A DNA stretch of 64,000 nt from JAEZDC01 sp036676415 (GCA_036676415.1 JAKFCX010000062.1:62001-126000); one strand, 5' to 3'. Numbered from the stretch's first letter, positions 45,669-53,605 are shown. The notes: generated from the sequence alone by a model not told the origin. Program-made: numbers and translations.

Positions 45669-46964
45669 TTAGTTCCTCGGTTGTGGCGTAGCAGGCTGAA
45701 TTTTAGGAACATACATATATAAAGCAATACCAGCAATGATGAGCATCACGGATATTATCTCTGCCTGCGTAGGATGGAATCCAAAGATGTCATACGTTGT
45801 ATTCACCCGGATTTTCTCTACCAGGAAACGTTCAGCTCCATTGAACATCAGGTAAATCGCAGCCAGTCGACCAGCGATTTTGACCTTTTTACGCAGCATC
45901 CATAGTACAAAAAACAATAATGTGCAGGCAAGGAACTCATAAAGCGGAGTTGGAAATACCGGAATTGGAAGATGATTACAGTATTTTCCAGTACAATCTG
46001 CTAAAGGAACTCCGGCAGTTACCACATTATGCGGATAATCGTAAGCGACAAGCCAGTTAGGTAATCCTGCAAATGCCTTTACTGAAGCATGTTGAACCTG
46101 GCTCAGTGAATCAACATTCAAGTCTCTTAAGTAAAACTGTGCATTAGCCTGGAGTGCAGCATTGAATTGCTCAGGTGTAGATGAAACGATGGCTCCATCC
46201 ATTTCGGTGAGATAAGCACTATTCAAAATACCCCAGTCACCATCACCAGATACCTGGCAACCAATTCTGCCTATTGCATAAGCAATCATCATGGTTGGTG
46301 CAAATGCATCAGCCAGGTGCAGTACCGCAATATTATTTTTACGAGCATAATAGATAATAGCAAGCGTTGCTAAGATCAATCCACCATAAATCGTTAATCC
46401 ACTAAAAGAGATCAATGCACCAATCGGGTCTGCTGTAAACTCATCCAGGTTCTCCAGGTTATGAAAGATTTTTGCTCCCAGAAAGCCGAAAATAGCAGCA
46501 TAGATTACCATATCTCCTACCCTGTCGTGTGGCCAGATTCTTACTGTTCTCTTCTCAGGTTTTCCGGAGCTGTTCTTACGTTTTTCATTCCATTTCAAGC
46601 CACCAAACAATGCTCCAGTTAATAATCCTGCTAACACGTGACCTTTGGATGAGAATATAAAAACCTGCGGATCTTCCAATGCCTCTGGAATTAAGAAAGC
46701 ACCAATGATCTTATATCCTAAAAAGAAACCCAAAACAAAATTCAACAGCACATCAAACCATGAAACCTGTTCGTTAGAAGTGATAACCCTTGTTGTATAA
46801 GTAAGTAACCCTTCTGATTCTTTTCGTTTGATTTCCTTCGTTAGTATCCATGCACCAAACAGGAAAGCAATGGCTACAAAGAAGCCAAATGAATTTACCA
46901 GTTGCAGTCCTTTTATCTGAACTCCGAACAAATCTTCAAAAGCGTAGTAGAGGTTTGGATACAT
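45669..46964 (-). CDS. lgt: Prolipoprotein diacylglyceryl transferase, long form
   Basis: The 431-residue membrane enzyme transfers diacylglycerol from phosphatidylglycerol to the lipobox Cys. Family marks are 'GHVLAGLLTGALFGG', the signature region 'YAIGRIGCQVSGDGDWG', 'PTPLYEF' and 'ERFLVEKIRVN'. Bacterial Lgt is usually 260-300 residues; here about 95 residues are inserted between the signature and 'PTPLYEF', and a linker lies near 'NEKRKNSSGKPEKR'. The catalytic enzyme serves the many lipoproteins in this window. The 46965-47312 gap holds a repeat element and a terminator. Confidence 0.93.
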   Translation of the reverse strand: MYPNLYYAFEDLFGVQIKGLQLVNSFGFFVAIAFLFGAWILTKEIKRKESEGLLTYTTRVITSNEQVSWFDVLLNFVLGFFLGYKIIGAFLIPEALEDPQVFIFSSKGHVLAGLLTGALFGGLKWNEKRKNSSGKPEKRTVRIWPHDRVGDMVIYAAIFGFLGAKIFHNLENLDEFTADPIGALISFSGLTIYGGLILATLAIIYYARKNNIAVLHLADAFAPTMMIAYAIGRIGCQVSGDGDWGILNSAYLTEMDGAIVSSTPEQFNAALQANAQFYLRDLNVDSLSQVQHASVKAFAGLPNWLVAYDYPHNVVTAGVPLADCTGKYCNHLPIPVFPTPLYEFLACTLLFFVLWMLRKKVKIAGRLAAIYLMFNGAERFLVEKIRVNTTYDIFGFHPTQAEIISVMLIIAGIALYMYVPKIQPATPQPRN

Positions 46965-47047
46965 GCTGCAATGTTATGGAAAAAGTGGATAGTTGTAAGT
47001 GGATACTGTAAAGTTATGAAGCCATCAGCAGAACAGGCATGATGCTT

Positions 47048-47235
47048 TTGTTGTGTCACATCGACGAAGGAGATTCACCGAAACAAAGTATGAAACTAAA
47101 TAATGAGGTACTCACTTGTACGTCTGGAGTTTTGAGGAGCAATGGGAAAGAGTGCTTATTCATCAGTTGCAATAAAATCAACAGCACAAGTGAGTGACAC
47201 AACGAAGCTGCTATGTAAAACTTCTGCTGGCTAAT
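47048..47235. repeat. Dispersed intergenic repeat, interrupted inverted pair
   Basis: The left arm is an A core in minus orientation split into GTTGTGTCAC (47050-47059) and TCACTTGTAC (47112-47121) by 52 bp. The right arm is an A core in plus orientation from 47184 (head GCACAAG) with a tail to about 47235. The arms lie 18 bp beyond the bacilliredoxin terminator. Confidence 0.78.
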
Positions 47236-47256
47236 TAAACTTCCATCGTGTCCCCC

Positions 47257-47287
47257 AAAAAATAAGCTCCACCGAAAGGTAGAGCCT
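47257..47287 (-). terminator. Intrinsic terminator of the bacilliredoxin gene
   Basis: Minus-strand GGCTCTACC / GGTGGAGCT with a short loop, followed by ATTTTTTG. Confidence 0.75.
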
Positions 47288-47312
47288 ATTAACCATCTAT
47301 AACAAAGCTTCT

Positions 47313-47729
47313 TTAATTACAATGCTGATCGAATAGACCAATGAGATGCTGAGCAATTACATTGGCAGGTCTTCCTTCGATCTGGTGACGCTCCACCATA
47401 CTAACCAATTCACCATTTTTGAATAATGCAATAGCAGGTGAAGATGGAGGGTAAGGCATCATGTGCTCTCTTACTTTATTTACGGCTTCAGTATCAAATC
47501 CCGCAAAGGCTGTTGCCAGTCTATCCGGACGTTTTGTTGCATTGCTTACAGCCATCAAAACACCAGGTCTTGCAGCACCTGCAGCACAACCACAAACAGA
47601 ATTGATCACCACAAGTGTGGTTCCTTCTTGCTTCAAAGTATTTTCAACTGCTTCTGAATTCCTGAGATCCTCAAAACCATTATCCGTAAGCTCGGCTTTC
47701 ATCGGCATCACTATTTCTGCTGGGTACAT
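47313..47729 (-). CDS. BrxA/BrxB family bacilliredoxin
   Basis: The 138-residue thioredoxin-fold protein has the CGC motif in 'INSVCGCAAGAARPG', typical of YphP/YqiW (BrxA/BrxB). It would remove low-molecular-weight thiols from oxidised proteins. The family is best known with bacillithiol in Firmicutes, and several Bacteroidota also make bacillithiol; whether this strain does is not shown here. A -7 element lies 20 nt upstream, and a terminator follows. Confidence 0.93.
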   Translation of the reverse strand: MYPAEIVMPMKAELTDNGFEDLRNSEAVENTLKQEGTTLVVINSVCGCAAGAARPGVLMAVSNATKRPDRLATAFAGFDTEAVNKVREHMMPYPPSSPAIALFKNGELVSMVERHQIEGRPANVIAQHLIGLFDQHCN

Positions 47730-47749
47730 ATTCGTTTTTATTTAGAATG

Positions 47750-47757
47750 CAAATTTA
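47750..47757 (-). promoter_or_regulatory. Putative -7 element of the bacilliredoxin gene
   Basis: TAAATTTG on the minus strand matches TAnnTTTG, 20 nt before the start. The -33 spacing is poor. Confidence 0.35.
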
Positions 47758-47923
47758 CAGGTATTGACTTCTACTTAATCCCGACAAAATGTCTTTCTTT
47801 TTGGCCGTGTTTTGCCATAGCGGCAGATAATTCTGTCGAATATTACTAAAAAATGCATCGGTACATCGTTTGACAAACCTAAAACTACAAATCTGATTGA
47901 CTAAAAATTAAAAAATAAAGACT

Positions 47924-48346
47924 ATGACACTGGTAAAACACAATTTTAAAAACCTGGACAACATCTTTGAAGACCTGCTGAACACTTTTCCTGCAAACCT
48001 GGGAAGAGACATGAACTTCAGCATTCCACCAGTAAACATCCATGAGAACAATGATGCTTATCACTTAGAACTGGTGGCTCCGGGTTTGAAGAAAGAACAG
48101 TTTAAGATTAACCTTGAAAAAGGAGTTCTTACCATCAGCTACGAACACAAAGAAGAGGCTGAGAACAAAGAATACAAAACCCATAGAAAAGAATTCAGGA
48201 GCAATAGCTTTAAACGCAGTTTTACAGTAGATGAAAAAGTAAACACTGATGGTATACAGGCGAAATATGAAGATGGTGTGTTGAAACTTTATCTCCCTAA
48301 AAAAGAGGAAGTGAAAGTGGTGCCTAAAGAAATTACCATCCAGTAA
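47924..48346 (+). CDS. Hsp20/alpha-crystallin small heat-shock protein
   Basis: The 140-residue protein has an N-terminal arm, then an alpha-crystallin domain (about 35-130) with 'YHLELVAPGLKKEQFKI' and the closing 'ARYEDGVLKLYLPK'-type strand (here 'AKYEDGVLKLYLPKKEE'). It holds unfolding proteins for refolding by DnaK. A terminator follows; the 194-bp upstream region shows no TAnnTTTG element. Confidence 0.94.
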   Translation: MTLVKHNFKNLDNIFEDLLNTFPANLGRDMNFSIPPVNIHENNDAYHLELVAPGLKKEQFKINLEKGVLTISYEHKEEAENKEYKTHRKEFRSNSFKRSFTVDEKVNTDGIQAKYEDGVLKLYLPKKEEVKVVPKEITIQ

Positions 48347-48395
48347 GAGGTAGAATTGTTTCTCGCCTATGAAAGGCAAACAGTTGGTTTTGGTT

Positions 48396-48428
48396 AAGCC
48401 TCACTTATTTAAGTGGGGCTTTGTTTTT
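48396..48428 (+). terminator. Intrinsic terminator of hsp20
   Basis: AAGCCTCACT / AGTGGGGCTT stem (one mismatch) with TATTTA loop and GTTTTT, 50 bp after the stop. Confidence 0.85.
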
Positions 48429-48497
48429 CCAGGCAACTTAACTTAACATTCTCACCCTATTGTAATAATTTGCTTAATGTAACGACTAATAAATTAT

Positions 48498-49358
48498 ATG
48501 AAAAAACTACTACTCTCAGTGCCATATTTATTTACTGCGATGTTTTCAATAGCACAGGCTCCAACCGAAAAGTCATTGCTATGGAAAATTGAAGGAAAAG
48601 AATTGACAAAACCGTCTTACCTGTACGGCACCATTCATATCATGTGCCCTGATGATATAAGTGTTTCACCTAAACTGCTTTCTGCATTTAACAGCACACA
48701 GCAATTGTTCCTGGAACTGGATATGGACGATCCTTCTACCATGGCTAAGATGATGATGGGAATGATGATGAATGGTGATAATGATCTTCAAACATTATTA
48801 CCTGCTAAAGATTTTGATTCAGTATCTGCAATATTCCAATCCAAAACAGGCTTACCGCTGAATATGCTCAGTCGTGCAAAACCAATACTGCTGATGAGTA
48901 TGATCTATCCATCATTGTTAGGATGTAGTCCTGAAGGATGGGAAACAGAATTCATGAAGCTGGCTAAAGAAAAAGACATGAACATCTTTGGTTTGGAAAA
49001 AGTGGAAGAACAGATTGGTGTGTTGGATTCTATTCCATACGAAGTTCAGGCTGATATGTTTTTAAAAACCATGTATAATCTTGATAGTGCAAAACAATCA
49101 TTTGATAAAATGGTTGAAGTATACAGGAAGCAGGATATACAAGAGATGATAAAAATGACTTCCGAAGACGAAGACTTTGGAGATTATGAAGAAGTGATGC
49201 TTAAGAAAAGAAATGAGAACTGGATACCAATCATTGAATCTGCCATGAAAGAAAAGCCAAGTTTCTTTGCTGTTGGTGCAGCTCACCTGGGTGGAAACAT
49301 TGGTGTGATCAATTTACTTCGCAAGCAAGGCTATAAGGTTACAGCAGTAAAGCAATAA
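48498..49358 (+). CDS. TraB/GumN family protein
   Basis: The 286 residues have a signal peptide (ending SIAQA), then 'SYLYGTIHIMC' (GTxH motif) and 'FAVGAAHLGG' near the C-terminus (GAxH), the two hallmarks of TraB/GumN (Tiki-like) proteins, which are thought to be metal-dependent proteases. It is followed after one base by an ECF sigma factor gene. This makes a three-gene operon with a membrane protein that may hold the sigma factor. Confidence 0.9.
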   Translation: MKKLLLSVPYLFTAMFSIAQAPTEKSLLWKIEGKELTKPSYLYGTIHIMCPDDISVSPKLLSAFNSTQQLFLELDMDDPSTMAKMMMGMMMNGDNDLQTLLPAKDFDSVSAIFQSKTGLPLNMLSRAKPILLMSMIYPSLLGCSPEGWETEFMKLAKEKDMNIFGLEKVEEQIGVLDSIPYEVQADMFLKTMYNLDSAKQSFDKMVEVYRKQDIQEMIKMTSEDEDFGDYEEVMLKKRNENWIPIIESAMKEKPSFFAVGAAHLGGNIGVINLLRKQGYKVTAVKQ

Positions 49359-49359
49359 A

Positions 49360-49857
49360 ATGCTCACGGAAAAGGAATTTGTTGAATTACTCAACAGGCA
49401 TCAGAACATCATCCATAAAATATGTAATGTTTATATGGATAATGGTGCCGACAAAGAAGACCTTTTCCAGGAGATCACTTTACAGGCATGGAAAGCAATT
49501 AAAAATTTCCGTGGTGATTCACAATTCTCTACCTGGCTGTATCGTGTGGCATTGAATACTGCAATTACATTTTACAGGAAGGAAAGCAAACAGGTTAATC
49601 TCACATTCACTGAACAATTTCCAGATACAAAAGACGAATACAATCCTGTAGAAGAACAGGTGCAGGCTATGTACAAAGCCATTGCAGGACTATCAAAGAT
49701 TGAAAAAGCTTTAGTGATGCTTTACCTGGATGATTTCAGCTACAAAGAAATGGGTGAAATGCTTGGTATAACTGTAACGAATGTTGGGGTGAAAATGAAC
49801 AGGGTTAAAACTAAGCTGAAAGAAGAAACCGCAAAATATTATCATCCTATAAACTGA
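49360..49857 (+). CDS. ECF-type RNA polymerase sigma factor
   Basis: The 165-residue sigma-70 family protein contains region 2 ('DLFQEITLQAWKAIKNFRG', 'FSTWLYRVALNTAITFYRK') and region 4 ('LSKIEKALVMLYLDDFSYKEMGEMLG' spread, HTH 'TNVGVKMNRVKTKLKE'). It starts one base after the GumN stop, so translation is coupled. It should direct polymerase to its own regulon when freed from an anti-sigma factor. Confidence 0.93.
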   Translation: MLTEKEFVELLNRHQNIIHKICNVYMDNGADKEDLFQEITLQAWKAIKNFRGDSQFSTWLYRVALNTAITFYRKESKQVNLTFTEQFPDTKDEYNPVEEQVQAMYKAIAGLSKIEKALVMLYLDDFSYKEMGEMLGITVTNVGVKMNRVKTKLKEETAKYYHPIN

Positions 49858-49861
49858 TGCA

Positions 49862-50470
49862 ATGGAACTGGATGAACTGAAAAAGGAGTTAAACCTGAAA
49901 ATAGAAGACAAATCCCAGAATCATTCTGAGGCTGATATTACTTCTTTGCTTAAAAAAAATACTCAATCACTCGTCCAAAAACTATACAGGAACCTACTCC
50001 TCGAAATGTATCTGTGTATGTTCCTCACTTTAGCTTGTGTTGTATTGGCTTTAATCATTGATGATTGGAATTATAAAACCTTCTTTACGATTGATGCTGC
50101 ATTAGGATTAGTTGTTTCAATTATACTGCTATCTCTCACATCCAGGATAAAACGACTATCAACATCTGACACTACTGTTAGAACCAATCTTGAGACAATA
50201 GTTTCCATTATTTATCAATATGCCTGGCTATATATAAGGCTGGGGTTAGGTTTGTTGCCACTCATCTTTAGTTTAGCTTTCTGGATTACATATATAGACC
50301 CTACCATTGTACCAAAGCCAATCAGGTGGGATTTATTTGGTTACTTTTTAGTAGCGCTTTTTATTTTTGGTTATGCAAGTTTCCGGTTCACTAAATGGTA
50401 TCTTAGAAAGTTATATGGAAATTATGTTGAACAACTTGAAGCCATGTTGAACGAATTAGATGAACAATGA
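49862..50470 (+). CDS. Membrane protein, candidate anti-sigma factor
   Basis: The 202 residues have a cytosolic start of about 48 residues, then four hydrophobic segments (about 50-70, 75-93, 122-148 and 155-175) and a short charged tail. There is no zinc-binding anti-sigma motif (HxxxCxxC). The gene begins 4 bp after the ECF sigma gene, a position normally held by the cognate anti-sigma factor; that role is therefore inferred from context only. Confidence 0.6.
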   Translation: MELDELKKELNLKIEDKSQNHSEADITSLLKKNTQSLVQKLYRNLLLEMYLCMFLTLACVVLALIIDDWNYKTFFTIDAALGLVVSIILLSLTSRIKRLSTSDTTVRTNLETIVSIIYQYAWLYIRLGLGLLPLIFSLAFWITYIDPTIVPKPIRWDLFGYFLVALFIFGYASFRFTKWYLRKLYGNYVEQLEAMLNELDEQ

Positions 50471-50521
50471 CCAGAACGTATAAGAGAGTACCTCATTATA
50501 GTAGAATGAACCGCTGCTAAC

Positions 50522-50549
50522 AAAAAGAGCCTGCCAAACAGCAAGCTCA
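50522..50549 (-). terminator. Intrinsic terminator of the arginine decarboxylase gene
   Basis: GAGC..GC / GC..GCTC stem with TTTTTG on the minus strand, about 22 bp after the stop. Confidence 0.7.
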
Positions 50550-50570
50550 TTTTGTAAAAATCAAATTCTC

Positions 50571-51998
50571 TTATTTTATATATCCTAATATCTTCAACAT
50601 ACTCTGTGCAGTTTGTTCTTTTGCATACACCCAGTCTACCAGTTTTCCATTTTTATCTCTTTCTACGATAATATGCTTTGGTGAAGGTATAAGGCAGTGT
50701 TTTATACCACCATATCCACTGATCTGATCCTGGTAAGCTCCGGTATGAAAAAAGCCAACATACAAAGGCTCTTTATTTTCAGGGGCATTTACATCAGCAT
50801 GTTTTGTATTGGGTAAGAACACTTCATTAATGTGTTCTTCAGAATCGTAATAATCATGGCTGTCACAGGTAATTCCTCCTAACACCACACGTTTATAATC
50901 GTTGTCCCATTTATTGATCGGCAACATCAAAAACTTTTCACCAATACCCCATGTATCTGGTAACGTAGTGATGAAAGATGAGTCGATCATGTACCAGCTT
51001 TCCCTGTCATTCTGATTTTTCTCACCAATTACACTGTAAATATGGGCCATGCTCTCTCCTACTGTAAAACTGCCAAACTCGGTGAAAATATTCGGCATCG
51101 GCACTTTAGCTTTCTTACAAGCTTTCTTAATGTTACCAACAATCTCGTTGATCATAAACTGGTAATCATATTCAAAACCTAACGAGTGTTTAATAGGAAA
51201 ACCTCCACCAATGTTTATTGAATCCAGCTCAGGACAAATCTTTTTCAGCTGGCAATACAAGTTGATGATCTTATTCAACTCACTCCAGTAATACACATCA
51301 TCCTTTATCCCTTTATTTAAAAAGATATGCAGCATCTTAAGCTGGAATTTATCTTCATAACCTTCAATCTCATCTACATAAAATTCCAGGATATCTTTTG
51401 CTCTTATTCCAAGCCTTGATGTATAAAAAGGAAATGTAGGTTCTTCTTCAGCAGCCACCCTTATTCCTAGTTTGAAAGGCACTTTCACTGATCGTTTGTA
51501 AGATTGCAACTCTGCAAGATTATCCAATACAGGCACTACATTTTTAAACCCGCTGTTGATGAGTTTTGCAATTCTTGATGTATAACCTCTTTGCTTAAAT
51601 CCATTGCAGACGATGAAGATGTCTTTGTTGATCTTCTTCTTTTCGTATAGTTTATTAATGATTTCGAGATCGTAAGCGTAAGAAGTCTCCAAATGAATAT
51701 CATGCTTCAGAGCCTCTTCCACTACGAATGAAAAATGAGAACTTTTGGTGCAATAACAGTAATGATACTTACCCTCGTACTTATGACGTTTCATTGCTGC
51801 AGCAAACATTTGCTTGGCTTTATTTATCTGCATGCCGATCTTAGGTAAATAGGTAAGCTTCATTGGCGTACCATACTTATCTATCAAAGCTTTCAGATCT
51901 AAACCATTGTACTGGAGGTATCCGTCGTCGTTAACATCAAACCCTTCCTGCGGAAAGTGGAAAGTTTGTTTCACCAGGCCGGTGTAAGTATTGTTCAT
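50571..51998 (-). CDS. speA: PLP-dependent arginine decarboxylase-like enzyme (fold III, Bacteroidota type)
   Basis: The 475-residue protein is an alanine-racemase-fold decarboxylase. 'CYCTKSSHFSFVVEEALKHD' carries the PLP-binding Lys region, 'DSINIGGGFPIKHS' is the Gly-rich phosphate loop, and 'VVLGGITCDSHDYYD' provides the CDSxD motif. Proteins of this length in Bacteroidota are usually annotated as biosynthetic arginine decarboxylase, which would yield agmatine for polyamine synthesis. Diaminopimelate or other basic amino acids cannot be excluded. It has its own -7 element and terminator. Confidence 0.82.
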   Translation of the reverse strand: MNNTYTGLVKQTFHFPQEGFDVNDDGYLQYNGLDLKALIDKYGTPMKLTYLPKIGMQINKAKQMFAAAMKRHKYEGKYHYCYCTKSSHFSFVVEEALKHDIHLETSYAYDLEIINKLYEKKKINKDIFIVCNGFKQRGYTSRIAKLINSGFKNVVPVLDNLAELQSYKRSVKVPFKLGIRVAAEEEPTFPFYTSRLGIRAKDILEFYVDEIEGYEDKFQLKMLHIFLNKGIKDDVYYWSELNKIINLYCQLKKICPELDSINIGGGFPIKHSLGFEYDYQFMINEIVGNIKKACKKAKVPMPNIFTEFGSFTVGESMAHIYSVIGEKNQNDRESWYMIDSSFITTLPDTWGIGEKFLMLPINKWDNDYKRVVLGGITCDSHDYYDSEEHINEVFLPNTKHADVNAPENKEPLYVGFFHTGAYQDQISGYGGIKHCLIPSPKHIIVERDKNGKLVDWVYAKEQTAQSMLKILGYIK

Positions 51999-52030
51999 TT
52001 AAGAACTTGAATTTAGAGATTAGTAAAGAA

Positions 52031-52038
52031 CAAAAGTA
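52031..52038 (-). promoter_or_regulatory. Putative -7 element of the arginine decarboxylase gene
   Basis: Minus strand TACTTTTG, a full TAnnTTTG match 32 nt before the start; TTTG is 24 bp further upstream, slightly too far. Confidence 0.45.
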
Positions 52039-52077
52039 AATGATTGCCAAATAAATGGGCCACAAAATATTGCCCAC

Positions 52078-52107
52078 AAAAAAGTCCTGCTTTTTGGGCA
52101 GGACTTT
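52078..52107 (-). terminator. Intrinsic terminator of rpmI-rplT
   Basis: AAGTCCTGC / GCAGGACTT perfect stem with a TTTTTTG run on the minus strand, 20 bp past the rplT stop. Confidence 0.92.
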
Positions 52108-52127
52108 CTATACTTAGCTCTAAGAAA

Positions 52128-52475
52128 TTACTTTTTTACTGAAGCTACCAAAGCGGTAAAGCTTTCAGGCTCATTCATAGCGATATCGGCCAACACCTTA
52201 CGGTTAAGATCAATACCTTTTACGCTTAATGCGTTAATGAACTGGCTGTAGGTCATACCCTGCTCACGACATGCAGCATTAATACGTGCAATCCACAGCT
52301 GGCGGTATTCTCTTTTCTTTAATTTACGGCCTACATAACTATAGGTCTGTCCTTTCTCAACAATATTTTTGGCTACTGTATAAACGTTTTTACGCTTACC
52401 GTAGAATCCTTTTGCTGCCTTCAGAATTCTTTTTCTTCTTGCTCTTGAAGCAACAGCATTTTTTGAACGTGGCAT
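52128..52475 (-). CDS. rplT: 50S ribosomal protein L20
   Basis: The 115 residues match L20: 'RSKNAVASRARRKRILKAAKGFYGKRK' at the start, 'WIARINAACREQGMTYSQF' and 'GIDLNRKVLADIA' near the end. It binds 23S rRNA early in assembly and often represses its own operon through the mRNA leader. It follows rpmI by 42 bp and ends at a strong terminator. Confidence 0.98.
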   Translation of the reverse strand: MPRSKNAVASRARRKRILKAAKGFYGKRKNVYTVAKNIVEKGQTYSYVGRKLKKREYRQLWIARINAACREQGMTYSQFINALSVKGIDLNRKVLADIAMNEPESFTALVASVKK

Positions 52476-52517
52476 AACTAATTATTTTTTTCCCGGAGGA
52501 GGTTGATCAAATTTTGA

Positions 52518-52715
52518 TTACTTCATTCTTAATAAACGCATCACGAAATCTTTGTTAGCACTGCTAACAACACCATCTTTACGCATTGCTCTTTTGCGTT
52601 TGGTTGATTTCTTGGTTAAGATGTGACGTTTAAAAGCTTTCTGAAAGGTGATCTCTCCTGTACCGGTCACCTTAAAACGCTTCTTAGCGCTGGAGTTTGT
52701 TTTTACCTTTGGCAT
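52518..52715 (-). CDS. rpmI: 50S ribosomal protein L35
   Basis: The 65-residue basic protein begins PKVKTNSSAKKRFKVTGTGE and contains the typical 'HILTKKSTKRKR' and 'VVSSANK' segments. It precedes rplT. infC, normally in front of rpmI in many bacteria, is absent; instead a promoter and structured leader lie directly upstream. Confidence 0.97.
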   Translation of the reverse strand: MPKVKTNSSAKKRFKVTGTGEITFQKAFKRHILTKKSTKRKRAMRKDGVVSSANKDFVMRLLRMK

Positions 52716-52740
52716 TGTATAATAATCTTTCGATTACACC

Positions 52741-52841
52741 CTGCTGGCGGTACTTCACAGGAAGTACACTTGTTGAGCCTTACGGGAAATATCCTGATTT
52801 TTTCAGGACGGCAAAGGTAAGGCTCAGCAGTTAATATTCAA
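52741..52841 (-). promoter_or_regulatory. Promoter and structured leader of rpmI-rplT
   Basis: On the minus strand TTG (52841-52839), a 19-bp spacer and TACCTTTG (52819-52812) form a consensus promoter with a predicted start near 52805. The leader then has a hairpin TCCTGA / TCAGGA (52808-52792) and a perfect 7-bp hairpin GTACTTC / GAAGTAC with loop CTGT (52767-52750). At DNA level a 10-bp inverted repeat TGAGCCTTAC / GTAAGGCTCA (52774-52783, 52817-52826) joins leader and -7 region. L20 autoregulation is a reasonable inference; the rest of the 395-bp gap 52716-53110 is the repeat element and a terminator. Confidence 0.6.
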
Positions 52842-52864
52842 GGCTTTTAAGGAAGTTTTATTAG

Positions 52865-53054
52865 ACCAGCTACAGCATTTCATGGAATCGTTCCTTGCGT
52901 CGCACTCTTATACAAGGGGAACACGGATGCCGCAGATTATGCTGATTGTCACTGGCTTATTATTAAACTCCTACTGAATTCCATCAAGTTGAATTACGTT
53001 CTGAACGTACAAGTGTGTGACACAACAGACCATGATAGAAGCACTACTGCTAAG
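52865..53054. repeat. Dispersed intergenic repeat, inverted pair (B arm left, A arm right)
   Basis: The minus-oriented B core is at 52895-52909 with a tail reaching left to ACCAGCTA (52865). The plus-oriented A core is at 53007-53026 with one change (AAGTGTGTGACAC), preceded by TTCTGAAC and followed by a tail to 53054. The 97-bp centre is longer than in the two other pairs. It ends about 10 bp from the PUR-gene terminator. Confidence 0.85.
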
Positions 53055-53064
53055 ACCATATAAA

Positions 53065-53093
53065 AAGAAAAGCCCCTGTTTTCAGGAGCTTTC
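53065..53093 (-). terminator. Intrinsic terminator of the PUR-alpha-like gene
   Basis: AAAGCTCCTG / CAGGGGCTTTT stem with AAAA loop, followed by a T-run on the minus strand. Confidence 0.82.
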
Positions 53094-53110
53094 GTCGCAA
53101 TATATTAAGA

Positions 53111-53557
53111 TTACCACTTATCTACTTCTTCATTGGATGGGGTGTGATTGTCAGAAGGTGCCTCTGCTTCCACCGTTTGTTCTGCAACACCATTGGTCTC
53201 CTGTTTTACTTCGGCAGCAACTGGTGCAAAACCATTTTCACTTCCTTCCATTCCATCAGCATCGTTGTATTCATGGTTGAATGCGTCGAAATCAAAGTCA
53301 GGCATCAGGTCTGTCTTTACATAGTCTACAGCTTCGGTCAGAGCTTTAATAAACTTGTTGAAGTCTTCCTTGTATAAAAAGATCTTGTGCCTGTCATATC
53401 CATTGTCATCAAAACGCTTCCTGCTTTCAGTGATGGTAAGGTAGTAATCGTTTCCACGAGTAGCTCTTACATCAAAAAAGTACGTCCTTCGCTTTCCGGC
53501 TCTTATCCTTTTGCTGTAAACACTTTCCATTTTCTTCTCGTTGTTGTCGTACGCCAC
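53111..53557 (-). CDS. PUR-alpha-like DNA/RNA-binding protein (DUF3276)
   Basis: The 148 residues begin at a GTG at 53557 (AYDNNEKKMESV). The PUR-type domain covers residues 10-80: 'YSKRIRAGKRRTYFFDVRATRGNDYYLTITE', then 'RHKIFLYKEDFNKFIKAL'. Both stretches resemble eukaryotic PUR repeats that bind single-stranded nucleic acid. The last 70 residues are acidic and disordered. The gene has a near-perfect promoter. DUF3276 is restricted mainly to Bacteroidota and its targets are not known. Confidence 0.88.
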   Translation of the reverse strand: MAYDNNEKKMESVYSKRIRAGKRRTYFFDVRATRGNDYYLTITESRKRFDDNGYDRHKIFLYKEDFNKFIKALTEAVDYVKTDLMPDFDFDAFNHEYNDADGMEGSENGFAPVAAEVKQETNGVAEQTVEAEAPSDNHTPSNEEVDKW

Positions 53558-53605
53558 AGTTTTAATAGAGTTTTGGTTTGGTTAATCTGGTTTTTTAAGC
53601 AGTAG

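Noticed and set aside
50474..50521. Possible degenerate copy of the dispersed repeat (GAACGTATAAGAGAGTACC..., ending GCTGCTAAC)
   Set aside because: Similarity to the A form is only partial, about half of the core positions differ after GAACGTA; listed as uncertain and not counted.
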